Assembly (NCBI RefSeq): GCF_013030945.1
Contig: NZ_JABBXF010000043.1
Span: 62,001 to 126,000 of the forward strand
Reading direction: 5' to 3'
Source: Streptomyces morookaense
GTDB taxonomy: Bacteria > Actinomycetota > Actinomycetes > Streptomycetales > Streptomycetaceae
DNA length: 64,000 bases
The notes under the pieces are model-generated. The model was not told the origin of the DNA, made no database searches, and saw only the letters and a program-made list of their open reading frames with translations. Shown piece by piece: positions 40,766 through 49,650 of the stretch (positions within the stretch are counted from its first letter, which is position 1; the number at the start of each line of letters is the position of its first letter). The position numbers were made by a program, and so were the translations under genes.

Positions 40766-41683
40766 GCCCCCTCCGGAGCATCCGCCGCAGCCCGTGCCGA
40801 ACAGTTCGTCTGGCTCACCGCCCGCGTCCTGGAACAGCGCAGATTCGCGTTCCACTTCCTCGACGGCAGTGCGGACGCGGTCGAAGCGGCCCTGTCGGCC
40901 TACCTCGGCGACGACGGCGGCTACGGCCACGCCCTGGAACCCGACCTGCGCGGCCCCGTGAGCCAGCCGCTGCACACCGCGCACGCGCTGCGCGTGCTGG
41001 ACGAGATCGGCCGCTGCGGAGACCGGCGGATCGAACGCGTGTGCCGCTACCTGACAGCGGTCTCCACCCAGGACGGTGCGCTGCCCGCGCTCCACCCGTC
41101 GCTGCGCGGCTACCCCGCGGCCCCCTGGATCCCCGTGATCGACGACCCTCCCAGCGACCTGCTCTCCACCGGTCCGGTGGTCGGCCTGCTGCACCGCAAC
41201 GAGGTGTGGCACGCCTGGCTGTTCCGAGCGACGGACTTCTGCTGGGCCGCGGTCGAGGCCATCACGCGCGGCGCCAGGACCCATCCGTACGAGGTCGAGG
41301 CGGCCGTGGCGTTCCTCGACGGGGTCCCCGACCGGGACCGCGCCCGGGCCGCAGCCGAGCGGCTGGGCCGCACCGTGCGGGAACGGCGGCTGGCCGTCCT
41401 GGAACCGGACCGGGCGGCCGAGTACCCCCTGCCGGAGGGCTACGCGCCGGGCGAGCACCACTACCCGCACGACTTCGCGCGGACCCCCGGCTCGGTGGCC
41501 CGGTCCTGGTTCACCGACGCCGAGATGGAACGTTCTCTCGACTTCCTGGCCGCCGCGCAGGAGACCGACGGCGGCTGGCCCGTCAACTGGCGCGCGTGGG
41601 CGCCCGGCACGGCCCTGGAGTGCCGCCCGAGGGCGACCATCGACGCCCTCCTCACCCTGCGCGCCCACGGCCGCCCCGTCTGA
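40763..41683 (+). CDS. Uncharacterised alpha-toroid-like protein
   Basis: A 306-residue soluble protein I cannot assign. It contains prenyltransferase/squalene-cyclase-like repeats with Gly/Trp features: LSAYLGDDGGYGHALEPDLRG, VCRYLTAVSTQDGALP and LDFLAAAQETDGGWPVNW. The D-G-G-(Y/W) turns are typical of alpha/alpha toroids. A conserved-looking aromatic stretch (HRNEVWHAWLFRATDFCW) occupies the middle. The ATG at 40763 lies seven bases after a -10 element. It is upstream of lhr on the same strand. Confidence 0.72.
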   Translation: MAPSGASAAARAEQFVWLTARVLEQRRFAFHFLDGSADAVEAALSAYLGDDGGYGHALEPDLRGPVSQPLHTAHALRVLDEIGRCGDRRIERVCRYLTAVSTQDGALPALHPSLRGYPAAPWIPVIDDPPSDLLSTGPVVGLLHRNEVWHAWLFRATDFCWAAVEAITRGARTHPYEVEAAVAFLDGVPDRDRARAAAERLGRTVRERRLAVLEPDRAAEYPLPEGYAPGEHHYPHDFARTPGSVARSWFTDAEMERSLDFLAAAQETDGGWPVNWRAWAPGTALECRPRATIDALLTLRAHGRPV

Positions 41684-41749
41684 CGCGGCGCCCCCTCCCG
41701 CCCTCGGCCGCCACCCCGGAAGCCGCCTCCGACCTGCGCGGACGGGGCA

Positions 41750-41772
41750 TTGTCAGTGGCCCGGTGCACGAT
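41750..41772 (+). promoter_or_regulatory. LexA-independent damage-type promoter of lhr
   Basis: ttgtcagtggc (41750-41760) is identical to the 11-base recA motif. Six bases follow (ccggtg) and then the -10-like cacgat (41767-41772). The expected transcript start falls at the lhr ATG (41780), predicting a leaderless, damage-inducible mRNA. Confidence 0.68.
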
Positions 41773-41779
41773 GGGGTGC

Positions 41780-44700
41780 ATGGCGAACGACACCGCGTCG
41801 GCGACCGCGGGGGAACCGTCCCCGACCCCCTCGGCGCTTCCAGGGTTCTCCCCCGCGACCCGCGCATGGTTCACGGGAGCCTTCACCGCGCCCACGGCCG
41901 CCCAGACCGGCGCCTGGCGCGCCATCGGGGAGGGCTCGGACGTCCTGGTCGTCGCGCCCACGGGCTCCGGCAAGACGCTGGCCGCCTTCCTCGCCTCCCT
42001 GGACCGGCTGGCGAGCTCGCCACCGCCCGCCGAGCGCGGCAAGCGCTGCCGGGTGCTGTACGTCTCGCCGCTCAAGGCGCTCGCGGTGGACGTCGAGCGC
42101 AATCTGCGCAGCCCGCTGACCGGCATCCGCCAGGAGTCGGTGCGCCTGGGCCTGCCCGAGCCGGAGATCCGCGTCGGCATCCGCTCGGGCGACACCCCGG
42201 CCGCCGAGCGCCGCGCGCTGGTCACCCGGCCGCCGGACATCCTGATCACCACGCCCGAGTCGCTGTTCCTGATGCTCACCTCCGCGGCCCGGGAGGCGCT
42301 CAAGGGCGTGGAGACCGTGATCCTCGACGAGGTGCACGCCGTCGCCGGGACCAAGCGCGGCGCCCATCTCGCCCTGTCCCTGGAGCGGCTGGACCTCCTG
42401 CTGCCCCGGCCCGCCCGCCGGATCGGCCTGTCCGCGACGGTGCGCCCGGTCGACGAGGTGGCCCGCTTCCTGTCCCCGCAGCGCCGGGTGGAGGTCGTCC
42501 AGCCGCCGTCCGGCAAGGAGTTCGACCTCTCCGTCGTCGTGCCGGTCGAGGATCTCGGCGAGCTCGGCGGCTCGCCCGTGCAGGAGAGCGGTGACGGCAA
42601 GGAGAAGCCGTCGGTGTGGCCCCACGTCGAGGAGCGCATCGCCGACCTCGTCCAGGCCCACCGCTCCACGATCGTCTTCGCCAACTCCCGGCGCCTCGCC
42701 GAGCGCCTGTGCAACCGGCTCAACGAGATCGCCTACGAACGCACGACGGGCGAGCCCCTGCCCGAACACCACTCCCCCGCCGAGCTCATGGCCGAGTCCG
42801 GCGCCGCCAAGGGTGCGCCCGCCCTGCTCGCCCGCGCGCACCACGGCTCGGTGTCCAAGGAGCAGCGGGCGCTGGTCGAGGAGGATCTGAAAGCCGGCCG
42901 GCTGCCCGCCGTCGTGGCCACCTCCAGCCTGGAACTGGGCATCGACATGGGCGCGGTGGATCTCGTCGTCCAGGTCGAGTCGCCCCCGTCCGTCGCCTCC
43001 GGCCTGCAGCGGGTCGGCCGCGCGGGCCACCAGGTCGGCGCGGTCTCCACCGGGATCGTCTTCCCCAAGTACCGCGGCGACCTGGTGCAGGCCGCCGTGG
43101 TGACCGAGCGGATGCGCCAGGGGTCCATCGAGGCCCTGCGCGTGCCGGCCAACCCGCTGGACGTGCTCGCCCAGCAGATCGTGGCGATGACCGCCATGGA
43201 CACATGGGACGTGGAGGAGCTGCTGGCCGTGGTGCGCCGCGCGGCCCCTTTCGCCTCGCTGCCCGAGTCCGCGTTCTCCGGCGTGCTCGACATGCTCGCG
43301 GGGCGCTATCCGTCCGACGCCTTCGCGGAGCTGCGCCCGCGCCTGGTGTGGGACCGGGTGGCGAACACGGTCACCGGCAGGCCCGGGGCCCAGCGGCTCG
43401 CCGTCACCTCCGGCGGCACGATCCCCGACCGCGGCCTCTTCGGGGTCTTCCTGGCGGGCGCCGATCCCAAGAAGGGCGGCGGGCGCGTCGGCGAGCTCGA
43501 CGAGGAGATGGTCTACGAGTCCCGTGCGGGCGACGTCTTCACCCTGGGCACCACGTCCTGGCGCATCGAGGACATCACCCGCGACCGGGTCCTGGTCACC
43601 CCCGCCCCCGGCACCCCAGGCCGGCTGCCGTTCTGGAAGGGCGACCAGCTGGGCCGCCCGCTCGAACTCGGCCGCGCGCTCGGCGCGTTCCTGCGCGAGA
43701 TCGGCGGCCACACGCCCGAGGCGGCCCGCGAGCGCCTGACCGCCGCCGGGCTCGACGCCTGGGCGGCGGACAACGTGCTGTCGTACCTGGACGAGCAGCG
43801 CCGCGCCTGCGGCCACGTCCCGGACGACCGGACGATCGTCGTCGAGCGGTTCCGCGACGAGCTGGGCGACTGGCGCGTCGTCGTCCACTCCCCCTTCGGC
43901 GCCCAGGTGCACGCCCCGTGGGCGCTGGCCCTGGGCGCCCGGCTCACCGAGCGCTTCGGCATGGACGCCCAGGTGATGCACGCCGACGACGGCATCGTGC
44001 TGCGCCTGCCCGACGCCGACCTGATGGGCCTCGACCTGCTGGACGCGGACCCGGCCCGGCAGGGCACGGAGTACGACGCCGAGCAGTCCCCCGTCGGCGC
44101 CGCCGATGTCACCTTCGACAAGGCCGAGGTCGACCGGATCGTCACCGAACAGGTGGGCAGCTCGGCCCTGTTCGCCTCCCGCTTCCGCGAATGCGCCGCC
44201 CGCGCCCTGCTGCTGCCGCGCCGCAACCCGGGAAAGCGCACCCCGTTGTGGCAGCAGCGTCAGCGTGCCGCCCAACTGCTGCAGGTCGCGAGCGAGTTCG
44301 GCTCGTTCCCCATCGTCCTGGAGGCCGTCCGCGAATGCCTCCAGGACGTGTTCGACGTCCCCGGACTGGCCGAGCTCATGGGGGACGTCGAGTCGCGGCG
44401 CGTCCGGCTGGTCGAGGTGACCACGCCCGAGCCGTCCCCCTTCGCCCGCTCGCTGCTCTTCGGCTACGTCGCCCAGTACCTCTACGAGGGCGACTCGCCC
44501 CTCGCCGAGCGGCGCGCCGCCGCGCTCTCCCTCGACTCGCGGCTGCTGGCCGAACTCCTGGGCCAGGCCGAGCTCCGCGAGCTGCTCGACGCCGAGGTCC
44601 TCGCCGAGCTGGAGCGCGAGCTGCAGTGGCTCACCGAGGACCGCAGGGCCAAGGACGCCGAGGGAGTCGCCGACCTGCTGCGCCTCCTCGGCCCCCTCAC

Positions 44701-46528
44701 CGACGCCGAACTGGCCGCGCGGGGAGCCGAACCTGCCTGGGCGCAGGAGCTGTCCGACGCCCGCCGTGCCCTGCGCGTCCGCATCGCCGGGCAGGAGCAC
44801 TGGGCGGCCGTCGAGGACGCCGGACGGCTGCGCGACGCCCTCGGCACCGCCCTGCCCGTCGGCGTCCCCGAGGCTTTCACGGAGCCGGTCAAGGATCCGC
44901 TCGGCGATCTCCTGGCCCGCTTCGCCCGCACCCACGGCCCGTTCACCTCGGCCGAGGCCGCAGCCCGCTTCGGCCTCGGCACGGCCGTGACCGACGGCGC
45001 GCTGCACCGTCTGGCGGCGAACGGCCGGGTCGTCCAAGGGGAGTTCCACCCCGCGGGCATCGGCCAGGAGTGGTGCGACGCCGCCGTGCTGCGCAGGCTG
45101 CGCCGCCGCTCCCTGGCGGCGCTCCGGCAGGAGATGGAGCCGGTGCCGCCGGCCACGCTCGCCGCTTTCCTCCCCCAGTGGCAGCACGTCGGGAGCAGCA
45201 GCCTGCGCGGCATCGACGGACTGCTGCGCGCCGTCGAACAGTTGCAGGGCGCCCCGGTCCCGGCCTCGGCGCTGGAGAAGCTCGTCCTGCCCGCCCGGAT
45301 CGCCGGCTACGCCCCGGCGATGCTCGACGAGCTCACCGCGGCGGGCGAGGTCGTCTGGGCCGGGGCCGGCGCCCTCCCCGGCAAGGACGGCTGGGTCTCG
45401 CTGCTGCCGGCCGACTCGGCACCCCTGCTGCTGCCCGCGCCGCACCCGCTGGAGCTCTCCCCGCTGCACGAGGCCGTCCTGGAAGCGCTCTCCGGCGGCT
45501 ACGGCCTGTTCTTCCGGCAGATCGCCGAGCGGGTCCGGGCCACGGGCGCCGACAGCGGGGACGCCGCCGGCACCGACGCCCGGATCGCCGGGGCCGTCTG
45601 GGATCTCGCCTGGTCCGGCCGCCTCACCAACGACACGCTCGCCCCGCTCCGCGCCCTCCTCGGGTCGGGCCGCACGGCCGGTTCCACGGCCCACCGCGCG
45701 CGGCGCCCCGTCCCCCGGGGCCGGTACGGCGCCCTCCTCGGCCGTACGGGCACGGTACCCATGGCCACCGCCTCGCGCGGCGGGCCGCCGACGGTCGCGG
45801 GCCGCTGGTCGCTGCTGCCCGAGCGCGAGCCCGACCCCACTCACCGGGCCCACGCCCTGGCCCGCACGCTCCTCGACCGGCACGGCGTGGTGACGCGCGG
45901 CGCGGTCGCCGCCGAGGGCGTCGAGGGCGGGTTCTCCGCGGCGTACCGGGTGCTGTCCGCGTTCGAGGAGAGCGGCCAGGCCCGCCGCGGCTATGTCGTC
46001 GAGGGCCTGGGGGCGGCCCAGTTCGCGATGGACGGCGCGGTGGACCGGCTGCGCGCCGTCGGCACGGCCCGCGAGCGCGGGGATGCCGGCTACCCGGAAG
46101 GTGCCCCGGGTCCGGCGCGGGCGGCCCGGCGCCGGGCCGTCGTGCTCGCCGCGGCCGATCCCGCCAACGCCTATGGCGCGGCGCTGCCGTGGCCCGATCC
46201 GCCGGCCGGCGCCTCCCACAAGCCGGGGCGCAAGGCGGGCTCCCTGGTCGTCCTTCTCGACGGAGCCCTCGCGCTGTACGTCGAGCGCGGCGGCAGGACC
46301 GTCCTCGCCTGGCCCCAGGAGGAGGGCACCGAGGAGGCGCACAGCGAGGACCCCGGCCTGCGCGAAGCGGCAGCAGCCCTCGCCGAGGCGGCCCGCGCGG
46401 GCGCGCTGGGCACGGTGACGGTGGAGCGCATCAACGGTGCCCCGGCGCTGACGTCCCCGCTGGGCACCCTGCTGGAGTCCGCGGGTTTCCACGCCACCCC
46501 CAAGGGCCTGCGCCTGCGCGCCCCCTGA
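41780..46528 (+). CDS. lhr: ATP-dependent DNA helicase Lhr (long form)
   Basis: A 1582-residue 3'-5' helicase. The N-terminal helicase core has APTGSGKTLAAFLASLDRL (Walker A, near residue 60), the DEVH box in VILDEVHAVAGTKRG, SATVRPV (motif III), and QRVGRAGHQ (motif VI). The winged-helix and Lhr-specific domains follow, then a long C-terminal region (Lhr-CTD) that in mycobacterial Lhr forms a large oligomerising module. The ATG at 41780 is favoured by the leaderless promoter; an ATG at 41771 is three codons earlier. The Nei-type glycosylase gene starts 18 bp downstream, so the two repair genes are an operon. Confidence 0.95.
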   Translation: MANDTASATAGEPSPTPSALPGFSPATRAWFTGAFTAPTAAQTGAWRAIGEGSDVLVVAPTGSGKTLAAFLASLDRLASSPPPAERGKRCRVLYVSPLKALAVDVERNLRSPLTGIRQESVRLGLPEPEIRVGIRSGDTPAAERRALVTRPPDILITTPESLFLMLTSAAREALKGVETVILDEVHAVAGTKRGAHLALSLERLDLLLPRPARRIGLSATVRPVDEVARFLSPQRRVEVVQPPSGKEFDLSVVVPVEDLGELGGSPVQESGDGKEKPSVWPHVEERIADLVQAHRSTIVFANSRRLAERLCNRLNEIAYERTTGEPLPEHHSPAELMAESGAAKGAPALLARAHHGSVSKEQRALVEEDLKAGRLPAVVATSSLELGIDMGAVDLVVQVESPPSVASGLQRVGRAGHQVGAVSTGIVFPKYRGDLVQAAVVTERMRQGSIEALRVPANPLDVLAQQIVAMTAMDTWDVEELLAVVRRAAPFASLPESAFSGVLDMLAGRYPSDAFAELRPRLVWDRVANTVTGRPGAQRLAVTSGGTIPDRGLFGVFLAGADPKKGGGRVGELDEEMVYESRAGDVFTLGTTSWRIEDITRDRVLVTPAPGTPGRLPFWKGDQLGRPLELGRALGAFLREIGGHTPEAARERLTAAGLDAWAADNVLSYLDEQRRACGHVPDDRTIVVERFRDELGDWRVVVHSPFGAQVHAPWALALGARLTERFGMDAQVMHADDGIVLRLPDADLMGLDLLDADPARQGTEYDAEQSPVGAADVTFDKAEVDRIVTEQVGSSALFASRFRECAARALLLPRRNPGKRTPLWQQRQRAAQLLQVASEFGSFPIVLEAVRECLQDVFDVPGLAELMGDVESRRVRLVEVTTPEPSPFARSLLFGYVAQYLYEGDSPLAERRAAALSLDSRLLAELLGQAELRELLDAEVLAELERELQWLTEDRRAKDAEGVADLLRLLGPLTDAELAARGAEPAWAQELSDARRALRVRIAGQEHWAAVEDAGRLRDALGTALPVGVPEAFTEPVKDPLGDLLARFARTHGPFTSAEAAARFGLGTAVTDGALHRLAANGRVVQGEFHPAGIGQEWCDAAVLRRLRRRSLAALRQEMEPVPPATLAAFLPQWQHVGSSSLRGIDGLLRAVEQLQGAPVPASALEKLVLPARIAGYAPAMLDELTAAGEVVWAGAGALPGKDGWVSLLPADSAPLLLPAPHPLELSPLHEAVLEALSGGYGLFFRQIAERVRATGADSGDAAGTDARIAGAVWDLAWSGRLTNDTLAPLRALLGSGRTAGSTAHRARRPVPRGRYGALLGRTGTVPMATASRGGPPTVAGRWSLLPEREPDPTHRAHALARTLLDRHGVVTRGAVAAEGVEGGFSAAYRVLSAFEESGQARRGYVVEGLGAAQFAMDGAVDRLRAVGTARERGDAGYPEGAPGPARAARRRAVVLAAADPANAYGAALPWPDPPAGASHKPGRKAGSLVVLLDGALALYVERGGRTVLAWPQEEGTEEAHSEDPGLREAAAALAEAARAGALGTVTVERINGAPALTSPLGTLLESAGFHATPKGLRLRAP

Positions 46529-46546
46529 CCGCGGAGGAGAAGCCGC

Positions 46547-47356
46547 ATGCCCGAAGGAGACACCGTCTGGCGCACCGCCCGGGACCTCCACCAGGCCCTG
46601 GCGGGAGGCCTGTTGACCCGGTGCGACCTGCGCGTCCCCGCCCTGGCGACAGCCGACCTGACCGGCCGTCGCATCACCGAAGTGGTGCCGCGCGGCAAGC
46701 ACTTGCTGGCCCGCGCGGAGGGCGGTCTCACTCTGCACTCGCATCTGGGCATGGACGGCTCCTGGCGGATCCACGCGCCGGGCGAGCGCTGGCGCGGCGG
46801 ACCTGAGCACCAGATCCGCGCGGTCCTCGGCACCGCGGCCGCCGTCGCCGTCGGCTACCGCCTGCCCGTCCTGGACCTGCTGCGCACCGCCGACGAGGCC
46901 GGCGTCGTCGGCCATCTGGGCCCGGACCTGCTCGGCCCCGGCTGGGATGCGGCGGAGGCCGTCCGCCGACTGCTCGCCGACCCCGCCCGCACCGTCGGCG
47001 ACGCCGTGCTCGACCAGCGCAATCTCGCCGGGATCGGCAATGTCTACAAGTCCGAGCTCTGCTTCCTGCTGCGGATCTCCCCGTGGCTGCCCGTCGCACA
47101 GCTGCCGTCCCCCGAGCGTCTGACGACGCTCGCCAAAAAGCTCCTGGAGGTCAACAAGGCCCGCACCGCCCGCATCACCACCGCCGACCCCCGCCCGGAC
47201 CACCGGCTGTGGGTCTACGGGCGAGCGGGGCGCCCCTGCCGCCGCTGCGGTACACCGGTCCGTGGAGCGGAGCAGGGAAAAGCCGGTCAGGAACGGCCCA
47301 CGTACTGGTGCCCCCGCTGTCAGGAAGGCCCCGCTCCGGATGGGCCGAACGGGTGA
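46547..47356 (+). CDS. nei: Fpg/Nei family DNA glycosylase (Nei2 type)
   Basis: Bifunctional glycosylase/AP lyase for oxidised bases. The 269-residue protein starts MPEGDTVWRTARDLH, with the P2 nucleophile (after Met removal) and E3 general acid. It has the beta-domain lysine (PRGKHLL), H2TH (LDQRNLAGIGNVYKSE) and a C-terminal zinc finger (CRRCGTP...YWCPRCQ). The ATG at 46547 follows GGAGGAGAAG. Co-transcribed with lhr. Confidence 0.93.
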   Translation: MPEGDTVWRTARDLHQALAGGLLTRCDLRVPALATADLTGRRITEVVPRGKHLLARAEGGLTLHSHLGMDGSWRIHAPGERWRGGPEHQIRAVLGTAAAVAVGYRLPVLDLLRTADEAGVVGHLGPDLLGPGWDAAEAVRRLLADPARTVGDAVLDQRNLAGIGNVYKSELCFLLRISPWLPVAQLPSPERLTTLAKKLLEVNKARTARITTADPRPDHRLWVYGRAGRPCRRCGTPVRGAEQGKAGQERPTYWCPRCQEGPAPDGPNG

Positions 47357-47386
47357 ACGGGCAGGCGGGGCCGCCCGAGGGAAGGA

Positions 47387-47656
47387 TCAAGGACGCCGCC
47401 GGGCTCCCGGCCGGCGCCGTCGCCACACCGCGGCGCTCCGGCTCCCCCTGCCGTTCCGCGGCACGCAGTGCACCGGCAGCAGGCTCAGCCCCCACCCCGC
47501 GGCGCCCACCAGCCCCTCCACGGCCCCGAGCCGGCCGGGCTGGACGGCCAGCCGCACCGCGGCCCACCACCACACGCAGCCCAGCACGAGCAACACCGCC
47601 CGCCCGGCCGCGCCGCGGGCCCGGCTGCGGCGCCGGGCGTGCCGGGACCGGATCAT
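47387..47656 (-). CDS. Small basic membrane protein
   Basis: 89 residues with a highly basic N-terminus (MIRSRHARRRSRARG), one to two hydrophobic segments (AVLLVLGCVWWWAAVRLAV; VEGLVGAAGWGLSLLPV) and an arginine-rich tail. The ATG at 47656 has AAGGAGG at good spacing, the main support for coding. No homologue recognised. Confidence 0.55.
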   Translation of the reverse strand: MIRSRHARRRSRARGAAGRAVLLVLGCVWWWAAVRLAVQPGRLGAVEGLVGAAGWGLSLLPVHCVPRNGRGSRSAAVWRRRRPGARRRP

Positions 47657-47710
47657 GGCTGCCTCCTTCGGCCCGTCCCCCCTTCGGCCACGGCGCACCG
47701 CGGGCCCTCG

Positions 47711-47929
47711 TCAGCCCCCGCCGGGCGCCTCCCCGCGCAGCCGTGCGAGCTCCCGCTCCAGCTCCTCGACCGTCCGGTCCCGCCGGTGCAGTTCGACGAT
47801 CACCCGCTGCTCCCCGTCGTGCATGCCCTCCTGGTAGACGGCCCGGACGAATGCCCCGGCCGTCGCCTGATCGAGGTCCGAGACCACCATCAGCTCGCGC
47901 GTGAAGCGGATGACCGGATGCTCGTCCAT
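47711..47929 (-). CDS. Small conserved hypothetical protein
   Basis: 72 residues, MDEHPVIRFTRELMVVSDLD then a helical charged region ending LERELARLRGEAPGGG, likely a coiled coil. The ATG at 47929 has GAGG upstream. The composition (acidic N-terminus, heptad-like C-terminus) is protein-like. Function unknown. It sits between the small membrane protein and dps on the same strand. Confidence 0.68.
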   Translation of the reverse strand: MDEHPVIRFTRELMVVSDLDQATAGAFVRAVYQEGMHDGEQRVIVELHRRDRTVEELERELARLRGEAPGGG

Positions 47930-48013
47930 ACCCTCAGGAGACCGTGGCCGCGCCGCGGCCGCCACCCGGGCGCCCCGGCAGGCTCCGACGGCCCTCGGGC
48001 GTCTTCAGGCGTC

Positions 48014-48484
48014 TCAGGCGTTCTGCGCCTGGAACATCCAGTGGTGCTTCTCCAGGTCGCCCGTGAGGCCGATGAGGAGGTCCTGGGTGACCGGGTCGGG
48101 GTCGGCCGTCGCCTCGATGCGCTCGCGCATCCGCGTGATCACCGCGCCGAGCCCGGCGACGAGAAGGCGCACCACATCGGTGTCCTGGTGCCAGCCGCCG
48201 CCGACCGTCTCGATGCCGCTCGTCTTGCTGACGGTCTCGGCCCGCCCGTCCGGCGCGATGCCGAGGGCCGAGGCCCGCTCGGCCACGGTGTCGGCGTGTG
48301 TGCGGGCGCTGGCGACGACCTCGTCCAGCTGGAGGTGGACGGGGCGGAAGCGCGGGCCGACGACGGTCCAGTGGACCTGCTTGGCCACCAGGGAGAGGTC
48401 CACCAGGTCGACCAGCGCGCCCTGGAGGGCGTCCCCCACGACTTTGCGGTCCGGCTCGGACAGCGGGCTCTTGACGACGGACAT
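48014..48484 (-). CDS. dps: Dps-family ferritin-like protein
   Basis: Dodecameric DNA-binding mini-ferritin that stores iron and limits peroxide damage. The 156-residue protein has the inter-subunit ferroxidase motif HWTVVGPRFRPVHLQLDE. The C-terminal helix contains LEKHHWMFQAQ. The ATG at 48484 has GGGAGGAAG six bases upstream. By position this resembles DpsB (SCO5756) of S. coelicolor, an assignment from memory. It is downstream of clgR, separated by a terminator. Confidence 0.92.
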   Translation of the reverse strand: MSVVKSPLSEPDRKVVGDALQGALVDLVDLSLVAKQVHWTVVGPRFRPVHLQLDEVVASARTHADTVAERASALGIAPDGRAETVSKTSGIETVGGGWHQDTDVVRLLVAGLGAVITRMRERIEATADPDPVTQDLLIGLTGDLEKHHWMFQAQNA

Positions 48485-48580
48485 TCGCTTCCTCCCTTTA
48501 GGGCGGTTGAAACCGTCTCTTCCGTTCGTCCCCGATTTCTCCACCATGACACAAAGGCGGGAAACCGGCCGGAAACGCCG

Positions 48581-48610
48581 GGATCCCGGTCGGAGTACCG
48601 ACCGGGATCC
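48581..48610 (-). terminator. Terminator after clgR
   Basis: A perfect 13-bp stem (ggatcccggtcgg/ccgaccgggatcc) with a 4-base loop lies 22 bp beyond the clgR stop, isolating clgR from dps. Confidence 0.85.
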
Positions 48611-48632
48611 GGAACACGAAACGGCTCTGCCG

Positions 48633-49016
48633 TCAGGCTGCGACCACGTCCACTGCCTCGGCAGGGGCCTTGATGGTCACGCGCTCCCCCGGAACGCCCG
48701 TCACGGACGTCACGGACACCGAATTGAACATGGGCCGCATCGGCGCGGGTACCGGCTCGCTCGCCGCCGCCGACTGCGCCAGCTCGGCGAGCGACAGTTC
48801 GTCACTCACCTCACGCATGACCTCGGACATCCTGACGTCCAGAGCGTCGCAGATTGCGGAGAGAAGCTCGGAGGACGCCTCTTTCTGCCCGCGCTCGACC
48901 TCGGAGAGATATCCGAGCGAGACCCGGGCGGACGAGGAGACCTCGCGCAGAGTGCGGCCCTGGCGTTGGCGCTGCCGACGCAGCACGTCACCCAGCAGGC
49001 GACGGAGCAGAATCAT
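48633..49016 (-). CDS. clgR: Xre-type regulator ClgR
   Basis: A 127-residue regulator of Clp protease and chaperone genes. The HTH is LREVSSSARVSLGYLSEVERGQKEASSELL, followed by ICDALDVRMSEVMREVSDELSLAELAQ. The C-terminus ends DVVAA; terminal Ala-Ala of ClgR is the signal for ClpP-dependent degradation in Streptomyces. The ATG at 49016 has AGGGAGG nearby. Located downstream of the cinA-pgsA-rimO operon, as in other Streptomyces. I did not find a clear ClgR site (GTTCGC-N5-GCGAAC) in its own upstream region. Confidence 0.9.
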   Translation of the reverse strand: MILLRRLLGDVLRRQRQRQGRTLREVSSSARVSLGYLSEVERGQKEASSELLSAICDALDVRMSEVMREVSDELSLAELAQSAAASEPVPAPMRPMFNSVSVTSVTGVPGERVTIKAPAEAVDVVAA

Positions 49017-49125
49017 CGGTGGCTCCCTCCTTGGACCGCGAATCCGGTTCCTTCACGCCCCACCGTACCGCCTCGGGGTGCGGCCGTGCGGGGAGCTATG
49101 TCGTGTTCACTCAGGGCTGCAAACA

Positions 49126-49650
49126 TCAATTCCCCCCGTTCTGTTCCGTATCCTTTGCCCCCGCGTTCCCTGTCAGTTCGCGCAGCAGCAGCGCGAGGAC
49201 TTCCCGGACGCTTCCGGCCCGGATCCGGGCACGGTCGCCGTCCAGCGAGAGCTCCCGGACGGCCCCGGCGCCGCCCGGACCGGCGACGGCCACGAAGACG
49301 GTGCCGACGGGCTTGCCGTCCTGCGGATCGGGCCCGGCGACACCGGTGGTCGCGACACCCCAGTCGGCACCCAGCAACGCCCGTACACCGCAGGCCATCT
49401 GGCGGGCGACCTCGGCGTCGACGGCCCCGCGCTCGGCGAGCAGCGGACCGGCCACGCCCAGCACCTCGCGCTTGACGTCGGTGGCGTACGCGGTGACGGA
49501 TCCCCGGACCACCCGCGAGGCCCCGGGCACCGCGGTCAGCCCGGCCGCGACCAGGCCGCCCGTGAGCGACTCGGCGACGGCCAGAGTCTCCCCCCGCGCG
49601 GCCAGTTCGGCGAGCACCTCGGGGGCGCCGCCGGCCTCCCCTCCGGTCAC
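49126..49650 (-). CDS. CinA C-terminal domain protein, nicotinamide-nucleotide amidohydrolase
   Basis: A 174-residue stand-alone CinA-C/PncC domain. The conserved AVAESLTGGLVAAGLTAVPGAS, GVVTAYATDVKRE-like strand and ATTGVAGPDPQDGKPVGTVFVAVAGP are all present. It probably deamidates NMN. The MoCF/CinA N-terminal domain is absent, as usual in actinomycetes. The GTG at 49650 overlaps the pgsA stop (GTGA). Last gene of a rimO-pgsA-cinA unit. Confidence 0.9.
   Translation of the reverse strand: MTGGEAGGAPEVLAELAARGETLAVAESLTGGLVAAGLTAVPGASRVVRGSVTAYATDVKREVLGVAGPLLAERGAVDAEVARQMACGVRALLGADWGVATTGVAGPDPQDGKPVGTVFVAVAGPGGAGAVRELSLDGDRARIRAGSVREVLALLLRELTGNAGAKDTEQNGGN

Noticed and set aside
41753..47203. 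1816-residue open frame antisense to lhr and nei
   Set aside because: Low-complexity Gly/Ala/Arg composition and full overlap with conserved Lhr/Nei genes; no domains.
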